The notes under the pieces were generated by a model. That model ran no database searches and had not been told where the DNA came from. It saw only the letters and a list, made by a program, of their open reading frames with translations. Below are positions 24,691 through 33,652 of a DNA stretch of 64,000 nt, in pieces. Location of the stretch: assembly GCA_903895725.1 (NCBI GenBank), contig CAITUV010000007.1, positions 1-64,000 of the forward strand, written 5' to 3'. A program made the position numbers and the translations under genes. Within the stretch, counting starts at the first letter, position 1, and every line of letters starts with the position of its first letter. This DNA comes from an uncultured Myxococcales bacterium (lineage in GTDB: Bacteria > Myxococcota_A > UBA9042 > CAIXZC01).

Positions 24691-27600
24691 CTCCTCTCTC
24701 CTTCGAATAGCCAGGATCAAACCTGTCGCCAGCAACAGAATCCACACGGCCCCTGAAGCGCACGATCGACCGCCTGAGGCCCGATAGGAATGGACCACAG
24801 CGCACCCTCCCGGTGACGGGCTTCCCGATTCTCCCGGGCCGTCTGAGCCGACATTGGCGGACGCGTCCGAATGGCTTGATGCAAAGTCCCCCGTCATCTC
24901 GGGGGGCGTGTCCAGGAAACAGATGGCACCGTTTCCTGCCGCTCCCTGGTCCACACAGGTCCCGCCTTCCGCCTGGCAGTCCCTTCCCACGAATTCGTTT
25001 CCCTTGCAACGCCAGAGCATCTGGCCGACGCACAGAGAGTCCCCTTCCGTGCAGACAGCGCATTTCCCCTCGAGGCAAGCCGTCCCGGCAGGACACGAGA
25101 GGGGCGTTCCGAAACAACCGTCCGGGGCGCACTGGTCCTGGAGCGTGCACGGATCCCCATCGTCGCAGGAACCGCCTGCTACGGGACTTGACCAGCATCC
25201 GTAGGACGGCTTGCACGAGTCCTGCGTGCAGGGATCGCCGTCATCGCATGCCATGTCGACCGGCTCGTGCCAGCACCCCTCCTCGCCCATGCACGTGTCC
25301 TCGGTGCAGTCGATTCCATCGCTGCAGTCCGGGAGCCCCGGCTGGCATGACCCGCTTTCACAGTGGTCCCCCAGTGTGCACGGGTCTCCATCGTCACACG
25401 GGCTCTCGATCAGGATGAACTTGCACTCCGCCCCGTTCGAGCACGAGCCGCTCTCGCACGCTGCGCAGAAGTCCATCGTGCACTCGTTGCCGTCGTCGCA
25501 CAGCCGGGGCTTGCCCAGGCACTGCCCTCCCATGCAGAAGTCGAAGTCCGTGCAGGGGTCTCCGTCGTCGCACGAGACAGACGCCGTCTCGTGCACGCAT
25601 CCCACCCATGGAATGCAGTCATCGAGAGTACATGGGTTGCCGTCGTCGCATCCCGCCTTCTTCAGTCCCCGGCAGACCCCCTCCAGGCAGGTATCTCCTG
25701 CGGTGCAGGGGTCTCCGTCATCGCAGGTGTCGGCCACGGGGACGTTTACGCAGCCCTGGCTCGGATAACAGGCATCGAGAGTGCAGGAGTCGCCGTCATT
25801 GCAGCTCTTGCCTCCGCTTCCCGTACACCACCCCTTCACACAGGTGTCATCGGACGTGCAGGCGTTTCCGTCGTCGCACGGTCCCTCGGTCGGAGAATGG
25901 ATGCAGCCGACCGTGGGCGAGCAGCTGTCTTCCGTGCAGGGATTGCCGTCATTGCAGTTCAGCTCGTAGGTCGGAATGCAGGCGCCTTCCATGCAGTGAT
26001 CACCGACCGTGCAGATCCCCTTCTTGTCCTGGCAGCCCCCTCCTGACTTCGGGAGGTGCTGGCACACTCCGTCGTCACAGATCTCCTTCGTGCACGGGTT
26101 GTCGTCGACGCAATCCAGGCTGACGAAGGGGATACACTGCCCGTTGCTGCAGAAAGAGCACTTGTCGGGGCAAACCCCACACACGCCTCCGCACCCATCC
26201 GGGCCGCAGGCCTGGTTGAAGCACTTCTTCTGGCAGTCCACCGCACATTGGCCGGCATCGCAGTGGAACCCGACCGCACAGCCTCCGCAACTACCTCCGC
26301 AACCGTTGTCGCCGCACTGCTTCCCGCCGCAGCTCGGGTTGCAGACGGTGACGCAGGTCCCGTTCTTGCAGAACTGCCCCCCTGAGCAGCTTCCGCACGT
26401 GCCGCCGCACCCGTCGGCCCCGCACTGCTTGGCAGCGCACTGTGGAGCACACTTGCACTGTCCGGACTGACAGACTCGTCCGACGGGGCAGTAGTAGGCG
26501 GCGGTCCAGGAGGGACAACCGTCCACGAACGAGCACTGCTCGACCACCTTGGTCCCAAGACACTGGGTCTTGCCCACGGTGCACTCCGCCTCCGGGCAGG
26601 CGCACGAGCCGTCGCCGCACACCTTCGGGAAGGGGCAGACCCCACACTCGCTGCCGCAGCCATCCGGGCCGCACTGTTTGCCGGTGCATTGCGGCTTGCA
26701 CGCCACGATCTCGATGGGGGGGCTGCACTCGACCGCCGAAAAGCCAATCTGCGACCAGGCGGACACCCGTACTCGATAGCCGCCGCCGGGCATGCCCATG
26801 GGGATAGGCCATTCGAGCGTGCCTGGGTCTCCGCCTCCTACCGGCGACACCAGCATGCTCTGGATTGTCGTGGCCCCCGCACAGTCTCCTCCGCCCGCAA
26901 CGAGGTCGACGCCGACATGGCTGACCTCCGACCCTTCGCTCTTCACCGTCCAGGCCGCGGGCAACTTGGTGCCTACGTCGTACTGCTGATTGGCGGCAGG
27001 CAGAGTCACTGAAACCGATATCGAGTACTTGGGGGCGCTCTCGGGAGAGATGGTGAAGGTCCTCTTCTGGGACTCGCACTGCAGCATGACGCTCTTCTGA
27101 TAAGGACAGGTGCTGCTCTTGTCAATCCAGTGCTTCACGTCGTAGTAGACCCACCACTCGTAGGTGCCCGGCTCGGTCAGCGGGACGGTCGTCGAATCCC
27201 CGGCTGCCGGATACAGAGCTGGTTTGGAGTTTCCACCCGCAGTCACGTTTCTGACGGCCACGCCATGGGGCTTGGCCGGCTCCCCCGCCGTCCACGCAAA
27301 GGCAATCTCCCCCGCCGACAGCTCGGCTCCTTCTGCGGGCGTTTTTGCAAGAGGCGTACTGCACGCATAGAAGGTGAACGCTGACGCGTACCCGAGCGTC
27401 CCCGGGGCACCGGGCTGCTCGGCAGCTACCGTCCACCGGTAGCTTCCCGGAACCTCGATCATGGCCGTTTCCGAATTGCCGCTTACCGGCTGCAGGTCAA
27501 GCCCGGTCACCTTGGTGCAGGTGTCCAGATTGCGGATGGTCAGAAACTTCTTGGTGGCGGGTCCCCCTGACCAGTTGAAGCTTATCCAGCCGACGGGGAT

Positions 27601-30093
27601 TGCAGATGCGTCCTCCGGGCCGACGAGCTGTGGCGCCGTAGGTCCCCCTGTCGGGATTCCGGCTGGAGGCGTGCCGTCGCAGCCTCCGGCCAGCGCCAAT
27701 GGGTCGTAGAACTCGGCGGTGATGAACTCCTCGGTGCACCCGGGTAGGGGGCCCAGCCCTGCATACGTCCACTTGCACTGGTCCGAGGCACCGTACTTGT
27801 AGGATCCCTTGCGCACCCCCCAGTGCAAGTGCTCGCCATACCAGCCGTTCTCGGCACCTTGTGGCGCTATCTTCGCCACGGGCGTACCCGCCAGGACCTG
27901 CTCCCCCTCCTTCACCAGCATCTTCGTGCACAGGGTGTAGGGGGCATGTGCCTGGCCTGTCCCGTCGCACAGCAGATGTCCTAGGACCGAGGTGTAGGTC
28001 TGGCCCCCGATGGTGTGCTCGATGATCACCGTCCCGCCGTATCCGTCGTGGTACTTGGTCTCTTTCACGACCCCTTTTGCCGGGGAGTAAACCGTTGTCC
28101 CCTCCGCCGCAGCCAGGTCGACTCCCAGGTGCCAGCACTTGCCAGCCAGGCAGTCGACCACGATTCCGAAGCTCCGGTTCTTGTGGCACTTCTCAAGAGG
28201 CCAGCTCCAGGCCTCCTTCGGGGGTACAACGGGATCGGGGACACCCGGATCTTCGGGATCATCGGGAAAGCTCGGCCCTTCGGAGCAATGCCACTTCTCC
28301 GAGACGGTCCATGCGCAGGACATGCCCTTGGCACCGCAGTCCTCGACAACCACGCTTTCGCCCAACGGTCCCGTGACGCACTTCTTGATGATTCCCCCCG
28401 GAAAGCACTGGCCCCCGGCCGGGATCCCGTTGCAGGATGTCGGGGCAACGCACTTCCCCGTGGCCTTGTCGCACAAGGTGCCGTCAGGGCAGCTCTCGGG
28501 ATCCCCCCATCCCAGAGTTCCCAAGGGCTCCTGGATGCACTGCTGCAGCTGGAATACGTTCTTGGGGTGACACTGCCAGGCCCCTTTCGCTGGACAGGTG
28601 GGATGGGTCTTGATCCAAAAGAGACGGTAGAGGCCGGCAACGCCTCGGAAGGCGTGACGCATCAAGGGAGCAGCGACATCCTCCTGGTAGTCCGGTGTGG
28701 TGCCGCAAACCGTCTCACACTCCATGTCCGGGCAGCCCCAGCCACCGCCACCACACTTCTCAAGATAGGACAGATAGTACCTGGAGCACTCCAGGCATGC
28801 CGCGTCAGCTATGGCGTCCAACTTGCCGCCAACAAGGCCCTCATCTTGCCAGAGATTGACAGGGAAGTTGATGGAAGACGAGCCAAGGGAGTAGTATCTA
28901 TTCCCCTGCGATGTCGTCGACGCAAAGTATTGGGTCTTTTGAGCCACAAACCACGCCAGCCGAAAGAGAGAGCTCTCCAGGCCAAGCCCCGAAGGTATCC
29001 AGACGGAGTCGGACGGCCCGTCGATGACGTACGGGATCTGCTCAACAGGGCTAAATTCTATGTAGTACGATCCAATGTATTCTTCGAATATGTCGGCAGG
29101 ATAGTTGCCAAATTCACAGCCAAGAAGAAGCTCTCCAAGCCATAAAAAATCACTCATATGCGGGCTGAGATGTACATGTGCAGGTACAGTCATGTCTGTC
29201 AATAGGTGGGCTGATCTTCCAAGCCAATAGAAGGATTCTTGCCTATTTGTTGTATATAAGTCGATAGCGTGTGTAAATATGTAGTTTAATCTATTTGCGC
29301 TGCTGCCCCATGAGTCATGTATTGCAAACTCTCCTGAAAATGTGCATCCCCAAGGAAGGAAATAAGGAATAATGAATGGTCCGCATTCAATATCTAGCTT
29401 AGCTCCGGCATTCCACGAGGAGCCGTATCCGCCGGAATGGGTTGGGACGAACCAGGGTTCGTCCGGATTCCAGAAGTGATAGCAGAACGGGTTGTTCAGT
29501 TCCTCAATGTCCTTGCCGCATTTGTTCAGTTCGTCCTTGGCCTTCTGGGACAGGTTCCAGCCCCCCGGTTGACAGACCTGATTGAACGGCCCGTCGGACT
29601 GGTCAGTGTCCTCCTCTCCCGAGCCGGCCAGGACGCCTTCTCCCTTGTCGGCAGTGAATCCCGTCTTGTCTGGGGCCGCGCCCCACAGCACCGCTCCTCC
29701 CCCCGGAGTGGGGACGGCGCCGTAGAGAAAGTACTTAAAGTCCGACCCTGGCCACTGCCAGGTTCTTGAGGCCTGGAAGGCAATCCATTGATGCACATAC
29801 ATGCCGTCTTCAGCCTTGTGTGGTGCGAAGATCTGCTCACAACGGGCCCCCGAGTCCGGCTCGGACACCGCATCGGGCCCAGCCGGGGCAACACCCACCT
29901 GCACGTCCTCGCTGGACCCCTCAACAGGTTCTCCAAACTCGCACCCCGCCAGAGTGAACAGCACCAGCAGGACTGTGCAGATGCTCTCGAGAGCAGCGGA
30001 ACTCGTGCAGACGACCTGGTCCTTCCTGCCATCGTTTCGCCCCCCGTGTGCCCCATCCTCGCCGCAAGGGGTTGGTATGTGCCCGAACGCCAT
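21805..30093 (-). CDS. giant surface lipoprotein: zinc-phospholipase-like, M23 peptidase, Cys-rich repeats, sorting tail, fused to a second lipoprotein
   Basis: The start is the ATG at 30093, behind AAGGAG. The lipobox is F-T-L-A-G-C (Cys51). Module order: a zinc-dependent phospholipase C-like domain (A-H-L-L-T-D-M-T-V-P-A-H near residue 300); an M23 peptidase (about 640-775; H-L-G-V-D and G-E-H-L-H-W-G); Ig-like repeats (about 780-1120); Cys-rich repeats of the C-G-x-D-G-C-G-G and D-D-G-x-P-C-T types (about 1130-1730); and a membrane helix followed by R-R-R (about 1775-1800), a MYXO-CTERM-like anchor. The frame then continues into a second signal peptide and a further 960 residues. The predicted activity is cell-wall hydrolysis or attack on neighbouring cells. 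The joined product would be about 2760 aa. There is no stop between modules. Confidence 0.75.
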   Translation of the reverse strand: MAFGHIPTPCGEDGAHGGRNDGRKDQVVCTSSAALESICTVLLVLFTLAGCEFGEPVEGSSEDVQVGVAPAGPDAVSEPDSGARCEQIFAPHKAEDGMYVHQWIAFQASRTWQWPGSDFKYFLYGAVPTPGGGAVLWGAAPDKTGFTADKGEGVLAGSGEEDTDQSDGPFNQVCQPGGWNLSQKAKDELNKCGKDIEELNNPFCYHFWNPDEPWFVPTHSGGYGSSWNAGAKLDIECGPFIIPYFLPWGCTFSGEFAIHDSWGSSANRLNYIFTHAIDLYTTNRQESFYWLGRSAHLLTDMTVPAHVHLSPHMSDFLWLGELLLGCEFGNYPADIFEEYIGSYYIEFSPVEQIPYVIDGPSDSVWIPSGLGLESSLFRLAWFVAQKTQYFASTTSQGNRYYSLGSSSINFPVNLWQDEGLVGGKLDAIADAACLECSRYYLSYLEKCGGGGWGCPDMECETVCGTTPDYQEDVAAPLMRHAFRGVAGLYRLFWIKTHPTCPAKGAWQCHPKNVFQLQQCIQEPLGTLGWGDPESCPDGTLCDKATGKCVAPTSCNGIPAGGQCFPGGIIKKCVTGPLGESVVVEDCGAKGMSCAWTVSEKWHCSEGPSFPDDPEDPGVPDPVVPPKEAWSWPLEKCHKNRSFGIVVDCLAGKCWHLGVDLAAAEGTTVYSPAKGVVKETKYHDGYGGTVIIEHTIGGQTYTSVLGHLLCDGTGQAHAPYTLCTKMLVKEGEQVLAGTPVAKIAPQGAENGWYGEHLHWGVRKGSYKYGASDQCKWTYAGLGPLPGCTEEFITAEFYDPLALAGGCDGTPPAGIPTGGPTAPQLVGPEDASAIPVGWISFNWSGGPATKKFLTIRNLDTCTKVTGLDLQPVSGNSETAMIEVPGSYRWTVAAEQPGAPGTLGYASAFTFYACSTPLAKTPAEGAELSAGEIAFAWTAGEPAKPHGVAVRNVTAGGNSKPALYPAAGDSTTVPLTEPGTYEWWVYYDVKHWIDKSSTCPYQKSVMLQCESQKRTFTISPESAPKYSISVSVTLPAANQQYDVGTKLPAAWTVKSEGSEVSHVGVDLVAGGGDCAGATTIQSMLVSPVGGGDPGTLEWPIPMGMPGGGYRVRVSAWSQIGFSAVECSPPIEIVACKPQCTGKQCGPDGCGSECGVCPFPKVCGDGSCACPEAECTVGKTQCLGTKVVEQCSFVDGCPSWTAAYYCPVGRVCQSGQCKCAPQCAAKQCGADGCGGTCGSCSGGQFCKNGTCVTVCNPSCGGKQCGDNGCGGSCGGCAVGFHCDAGQCAVDCQKKCFNQACGPDGCGGVCGVCPDKCSFCSNGQCIPFVSLDCVDDNPCTKEICDDGVCQHLPKSGGGCQDKKGICTVGDHCMEGACIPTYELNCNDGNPCTEDSCSPTVGCIHSPTEGPCDDGNACTSDDTCVKGWCTGSGGKSCNDGDSCTLDACYPSQGCVNVPVADTCDDGDPCTAGDTCLEGVCRGLKKAGCDDGNPCTLDDCIPWVGCVHETASVSCDDGDPCTDFDFCMGGQCLGKPRLCDDGNECTMDFCAACESGSCSNGAECKFILIESPCDDGDPCTLGDHCESGSCQPGLPDCSDGIDCTEDTCMGEEGCWHEPVDMACDDGDPCTQDSCKPSYGCWSSPVAGGSCDDGDPCTLQDQCAPDGCFGTPLSCPAGTACLEGKCAVCTEGDSLCVGQMLWRCKGNEFVGRDCQAEGGTCVDQGAAGNGAICFLDTPPEMTGDFASSHSDASANVGSDGPGESGSPSPGGCAVVHSYRASGGRSCASGAVWILLLATGLILAIRRREEMKRTRVLMGRQVMLGVVLATMCCVLTSCGDDGSSCTPGERMCSKSDVLLCDAGGAWSLLKTCSPGTECVDGDCVVSEGACLPDCTGKTCGDDGCGGQCGTCNQNETCVSGTCTCLPDCSQKVCGDDGCGGSCGTCPVGKTCQTGTCVDCSQEGCTAEGITKCGVEVGTYYFCSVQDGCYTWDGPKPCKDGAECVDGKCQCDGDCTGLECGDDGCGGNCGNCQSGESCQDGVCKPLGGSCEGKECGDDGAGGTCGQCQGSKVCVSGLCECAASCSAEDEGCVDGKLKQCGTDESGCAKLTESTCPAGCDASGTQCEGCEKACAGKECGESQGCPCGACPLGMVCNELAGQCECVNQDECTEGDVQCLPDSGPGAYRLCKEDENGCGAYGLTQKCDDNYKCIQGQDPFCVCQPDCENKTCGDDKCGGVCPPGCGECEACQYGQCVCPAGSDECGLVDGIPEQACVSQNKFHECVPCGKCGSWGPDLACQANESCFDNKAPVCQCDPTIQCSKKQCGPDGCDGTCPTQCSQWEQCTADGQCECIKDDCEYDGQKACCPDGKSYKVCSAPATCGEWGDCIPCAGPFDLCIDGMEPICQCQPQCAGKECGPDGCNQGGICGLADCPGVKECVDGLCKCMGEPCSQNQKTCQGNSVASCVQKDGCWTWGTPTSCAWDEVCSDGNCVNKCSQVTCDDGNPCTNDSCANGQCSFLPNSGQSCSDGNSCTVGDVCQAGSCQPGGPKNCDDGNACTTDSCSAGSCKHSNVPDGTACATSKVCKAGTCVTDGPVAGTASCTSYKRGESTTCTLNGSGFVSGGTLWISGCVGYPANKTVTATKITTTFTWPCNCELMTAPASYKNPDGKKADWTSLGKTVMGKTYVTEHWPAQAKKGSTMEYGFNGCNLTTTVWIGGVQLSNIKLQAQDQVLATGKVIGSPGDAGVGEKCAKKAPGATGDDAWCCTNCFKITL

Positions 30094-30766
30094 GGAAATC
30101 TCCTTAGCGAGGTGGGAACCCGGCCCAGCTCCGCCCGCCCGATGAACTCGAACATGACTGATAACTGACATTAGCTCGACACGGGGCGGTGCGCAAGTCT
30201 CATGAGTGGGCGGCCAGCCCTGCTCCAGGGGCGTGGTTGCGGATGGTGATGGCGACGGATTCGACATCTCCAGGCTCCATGGACAGAAGCGGTGCCATCA
30301 TCCGGAACGCCTGCTCCCCACGGGCGGCATGGCAAGTCCGAGGCGGGCGACCCGGGGCCAATGGCCCATGCCATGGAGGGAGGACTGCTCGGCTGCCCGG
30401 AACCCGTGCCACAGGTCACGATTCGTTGCACGATGAGCGATTAGGGCACGCAGCCAGGAGCTGAACTGCGGTGCCACCTCGTGGGTCTGGAGATGCAGGA
30501 GAGAGTCGAGCTGGGCTGCCATCGGTCTCTCGGGTCGGTGGTCGAGTCCCATCGCAGGCAACGGTTCCTGATGTCATGATAGCGCTGTCCGCAGGCTTGG
30601 CAACGATGAGGGCCGCCCCCCGGTTGGTTGCGGAGACTGTCGGGGCTTCGGTGCGGGCCCGGTCGGGCCGTGCTGGGACGCTCTCGTCCCGTCCGCGAAT
30701 TGCGCTTCCTTTGCTCTGTCCGGCGGTGTTAGAGTCCGTTTGTCGTAAGCCAGTGAGGAGGAGAGG
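30094..30766. other. 673-bp divergent intergenic region
   Basis: It lies between the divergent giant frame and the 31-aa gene, so it should hold promoters for both. I see no convincing gene; several short open frames on both strands lack a Shine-Dalgarno and have no family features. No clear hairpins stand out. Confidence 0.5.
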
Positions 30767-30862
30767 ATGGACCACAACAGGCTTCGCATTCCGATGGATA
30801 AGGAGCTCAGCGACGAGCTCTTCGGGATGTTTCGCGGCCCGGGAGGCGAGGAAGGAAGATGA
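30767..30862 (+). CDS. 31-aa small protein translationally coupled to the CorA-like gene
   Basis: The ATG is behind a very strong Shine-Dalgarno (GAGGAGGAGAGG). The stop TGA at 30860-30862 overlaps the ATG of the next gene by 4 bp (ATGA), the usual arrangement for translational coupling. The product begins M-D-H-N-R-L-R-I-P and is charged, with a Gly-rich end and no membrane segment. It may be a leader peptide that sets expression of the membrane protein, or a small partner protein. Coding is supported by context only. Confidence 0.5.
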   Translation: MDHNRLRIPMDKELSDELFGMFRGPGGEEGR

Positions 30863-32634
30863 GCCCAACCTATGACCCCGTGTTGGAGGGGTTCTCAATC
30901 TCCATTGTCCATCCCATGGTCATCCAGAGAGGGCTGACCTCTGCAGACCGGCAGATGGTGGCCTGGCGAGTCTGGCTCAAGGAGTTGGCTGAACGCCCGG
31001 ACCGCGTTCCTGCTGGCTGGGCCGTGAGGTCGCCCGAGGAAGAGCTGGACCGTCTGTCGATTGGCCGGTGGTCGTTCCGGGAGGTGAAGGCCCAGTTCTT
31101 CGCCGACGTCGCTTTTGACAGTTCCAAAGGAGCCGACCCCGACTGCGAAGCGATCCGGCCGAAGCTGCGTTGGCTCGGGTTTGCCGGTCCTCTTCGAGGG
31201 GCTGGTCTTCCCGAGAACGGGGTCCAGCTCGGCAACCTCAAGCTGGGACTGATGAGGCGGATACGGGCAAAGAGCGGACGAAAGCAGGCGCCGGGGACTG
31301 CCGAAGTACCGGTGACGGACGACGCACCAGAGGCCGAGGTGGAGCTCCTCAACGGAAGCGTCAACGTCTTCTCTCTGCTGTCCGTCGCCATGGTGGAGCT
31401 GCTGGTGATCCAGCTCCGTTTCGAAAAGGGTCTGCCGCTCTCGAAGGCCATGCAGGTGTCCCATCTCACGGCGCACGTCGACCCGGCCGACTGGATGCTG
31501 GTGGCGCTCCCGCACGGCCTTGTGTCGCAGATCAACCGGCGCAGATTTGAGGCCCGCTCGGCGAATGGAGGAGCCGGAAAGGAGGCCCCCGGCTCGCCCC
31601 TCCTGCTGTCGAAAGACGACTTGAAGAGCGTCATGCACTTCATCCATTCCCGGCCGGGAATGGCCGGAGAAATCGACCACCTCTCCCGAACCAATCTGAG
31701 AAGCCTGCTTGGCCCCAGCCTCCCGGTTCTGCTCCAGGAGTCGCTGCTGGTCTCCGCTCCGGTGAAGGACTACTGGGCCCCCTACCACGGGCGTGTTCCG
31801 ATTGCCCCTCGATACCTGCTGCCAATTGCTCCGGAGGATGGACGCAAGATAGGACCGGACGACCTCGCCGCCGCCTGGAAGGCGTTTGAGAGCACAGAGT
31901 CTCTGGTGGCTCGGGGGTTGCCCCACCCGGAGTTCTCCGATTCCTTCCCGGTCCCGATGTCCGAGATTCAAGGCCCCGAGATGGTCACCCTGCACATTAC
32001 GGGAAGTCAGCGGTTCTATCTGACCTGTGAGGGCTTCTACGCCGTGGGGTTCTCGGCAAGCGAGTTCGACCGGACTCAGTGGATGGGCCGGGTCGCTCGC
32101 GACTACCTCGCTACCTGGCTGCTCGTTCTGCACCAGGGCACGCTCCTTCAGCGGATTTCCATGGACTCTTACTCGGGCAACGAGCGGCGTGAGGCTCGCG
32201 ACAACGAGTATCTCATGGCACGTCTGCTCGAGTTCTCCACGGAATACGATTTCCACCTGGTTTCTCCGCAGCGGAACATCCAGGCCATGTACCGGACCGC
32301 CCGGGAAGTCCTGGGCGTCAACACCATGGTGGAGGAGGTCAGCGCCGAGCTCCACCGATGGGTGGACGATGAATCACGAAAGGAGCAGAAGGCGCTCAAT
32401 TCCGTGGCAGTTCTGGCGCTGCTGGCCGCCCTGGCGACCTCGTTCATCGGATTGAACCTGAGCTACTTCACGAACGACTCGCAAATCGGGTTCTGGTTTG
32501 GCGACCCAGCGGCCCCCGTGCCGGGGCTGCTCTGGCTTGGTGTGCCGGTTGTCATCGTGGCGGCCGCAATCCTGGCCAGACGGTCGCTGCGCGAGCACGT
32601 GAGGAGGGTCTTCCGGCTGCTGTGGCGCAAGTAA
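30859..32634 (+). CDS. CorA-like membrane protein with large cytoplasmic domain, 591 aa
   Basis: A large soluble N-terminal part (1-500) of unknown fold is followed by a long helix and two C-terminal membrane helices (about 512-534 and 557-574). The pattern resembles CorA-type channels: R-E-V-L-G-V-N, M-V-E-E-V, then K-E-Q-K-A-L-N-S-V-A-V and two membrane spans. The Gly-Met-Asn filter of true CorA is missing; the first span ends G-L-N-L. It is therefore probably a CorA-fold effector rather than a magnesium transporter. CorA-like domains occur as membrane-disrupting effectors in some defence systems. It is the first large gene of a plus-strand operon with HEPN and STAND proteins. Confidence 0.6.
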   Translation: MSPTYDPVLEGFSISIVHPMVIQRGLTSADRQMVAWRVWLKELAERPDRVPAGWAVRSPEEELDRLSIGRWSFREVKAQFFADVAFDSSKGADPDCEAIRPKLRWLGFAGPLRGAGLPENGVQLGNLKLGLMRRIRAKSGRKQAPGTAEVPVTDDAPEAEVELLNGSVNVFSLLSVAMVELLVIQLRFEKGLPLSKAMQVSHLTAHVDPADWMLVALPHGLVSQINRRRFEARSANGGAGKEAPGSPLLLSKDDLKSVMHFIHSRPGMAGEIDHLSRTNLRSLLGPSLPVLLQESLLVSAPVKDYWAPYHGRVPIAPRYLLPIAPEDGRKIGPDDLAAAWKAFESTESLVARGLPHPEFSDSFPVPMSEIQGPEMVTLHITGSQRFYLTCEGFYAVGFSASEFDRTQWMGRVARDYLATWLLVLHQGTLLQRISMDSYSGNERREARDNEYLMARLLEFSTEYDFHLVSPQRNIQAMYRTAREVLGVNTMVEEVSAELHRWVDDESRKEQKALNSVAVLALLAALATSFIGLNLSYFTNDSQIGFWFGDPAAPVPGLLWLGVPVVIVAAAILARRSLREHVRRVFRLLWRK

Positions 32635-32716
32635 TGGATGCCGAGGCGCCGGCGAGATCTCGCAGGAAGCGGCCCTGGCATTGCGCCGAACAGACTCCGT
32701 CAACTCGGGAGAGCCC

Positions 32717-33652
32717 ATGGACGAGATGTTGCAGCAGGAGATTATGAGCCGCTTCCCCTATCCGATTGCTCGACCGTTCCGGAAGCTGAGGACGGACGAG
32801 TGTTTCGACCCGGGACCGAACCGGCTGCGGTTCACGCTGGTAACCGCGGAAGCCGTGTCCCGGTTCCTCGCTGCAATCGTTCTCTGCGAGTGTCGGAACC
32901 TGCTGGAAGAGGGGCCCAGAGAACTGCCCGCCTCGTTCGAACGGTTTGGTGAGCAGTTCTCCCGCCCGTCGTGGGGATTCTGGCAGCAGTGCATCCGGGA
33001 GGGCCTGAAGCTCCTGATCAACTCGGGGCGCGAACCGCTGGTTTCGGAACTGGCCGCCGCCTGGTTCTCCAAGGCACCCCAGCAGTCCCCGGCTGCGACT
33101 GCCCTGGACGAGTTGGTGACGTTGCGAAACCAGCTCAATCACGAGAAGCTGAGAGTCATGCTTCCGCACGAGTTCGAGCGCGTCTGCCGCCAGACCTTCG
33201 ACCAGCTCGGTACTGCCTTGCAGGCTCTGGTGTTCCTGGGCAGCTATCGGCTCGGATTCTGCAGCGGCATCGAGGTGACCAAGAAGCGGCGGCTCGAACC
33301 GACGTTTGTTCACCGGATCAAGAAGATCGCAGGGACGAGCGAGGACTTCGAGGCAGCCCGGGACGAGCGCAGCTTCCCTCTCGACTCTCCCGCTGTTCTG
33401 CTCCTGGGCTCGGGGTCCACCCGGCATCTCAACCTCGACCCGCTCCTCGTGTACGAGGCAGAGGCCGGGGCTGCACCGGACATCTTCTTCTTCAACGGTA
33501 GGAACCGTGCCGGCGAGGTCGAGTACTCTGCCTGCAACCATGGCGGCATCTTCCAAAGTTCCAAAGCCCGCCGCCAAGAGGAGCTCGAGCAGGAGGCCAA
33601 CCACCTGGTGGCGTTGCTGTCCCAGGGCTGTGCGGAGTCGACCCATGAGTGA
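32717..33652 (+). CDS. HEPN-like domain protein, 311 aa
   Basis: The ATG at 32717 has GGGAGAG before it; a TTG at 32681 is the alternative. The central helical region ends with L-R-N-Q-L-N-H (Arg137 to His142), the R-x4-H signature of HEPN RNases. The C-terminal half (about 180-280) is a beta-rich module with I-F-F-F-N-G-R. There is no membrane segment. The gene overlaps the following STAND gene by 8 bp. In conflict systems HEPN proteins often supply the RNA-cleaving effector controlled by a STAND switch. Nuclease activity is inferred from the motif alone. Confidence 0.55.
   Translation: MDEMLQQEIMSRFPYPIARPFRKLRTDECFDPGPNRLRFTLVTAEAVSRFLAAIVLCECRNLLEEGPRELPASFERFGEQFSRPSWGFWQQCIREGLKLLINSGREPLVSELAAAWFSKAPQQSPAATALDELVTLRNQLNHEKLRVMLPHEFERVCRQTFDQLGTALQALVFLGSYRLGFCSGIEVTKKRRLEPTFVHRIKKIAGTSEDFEAARDERSFPLDSPAVLLLGSGSTRHLNLDPLLVYEAEAGAAPDIFFFNGRNRAGEVEYSACNHGGIFQSSKARRQEELEQEANHLVALLSQGCAESTHE

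Noticed and set aside
30298..30561. Possible relative of the 419-aa operon protein, based on a shared T-N-R-D-L-W
   Set aside because: Only six residues match, and nothing around them is alike. There is no start signal.
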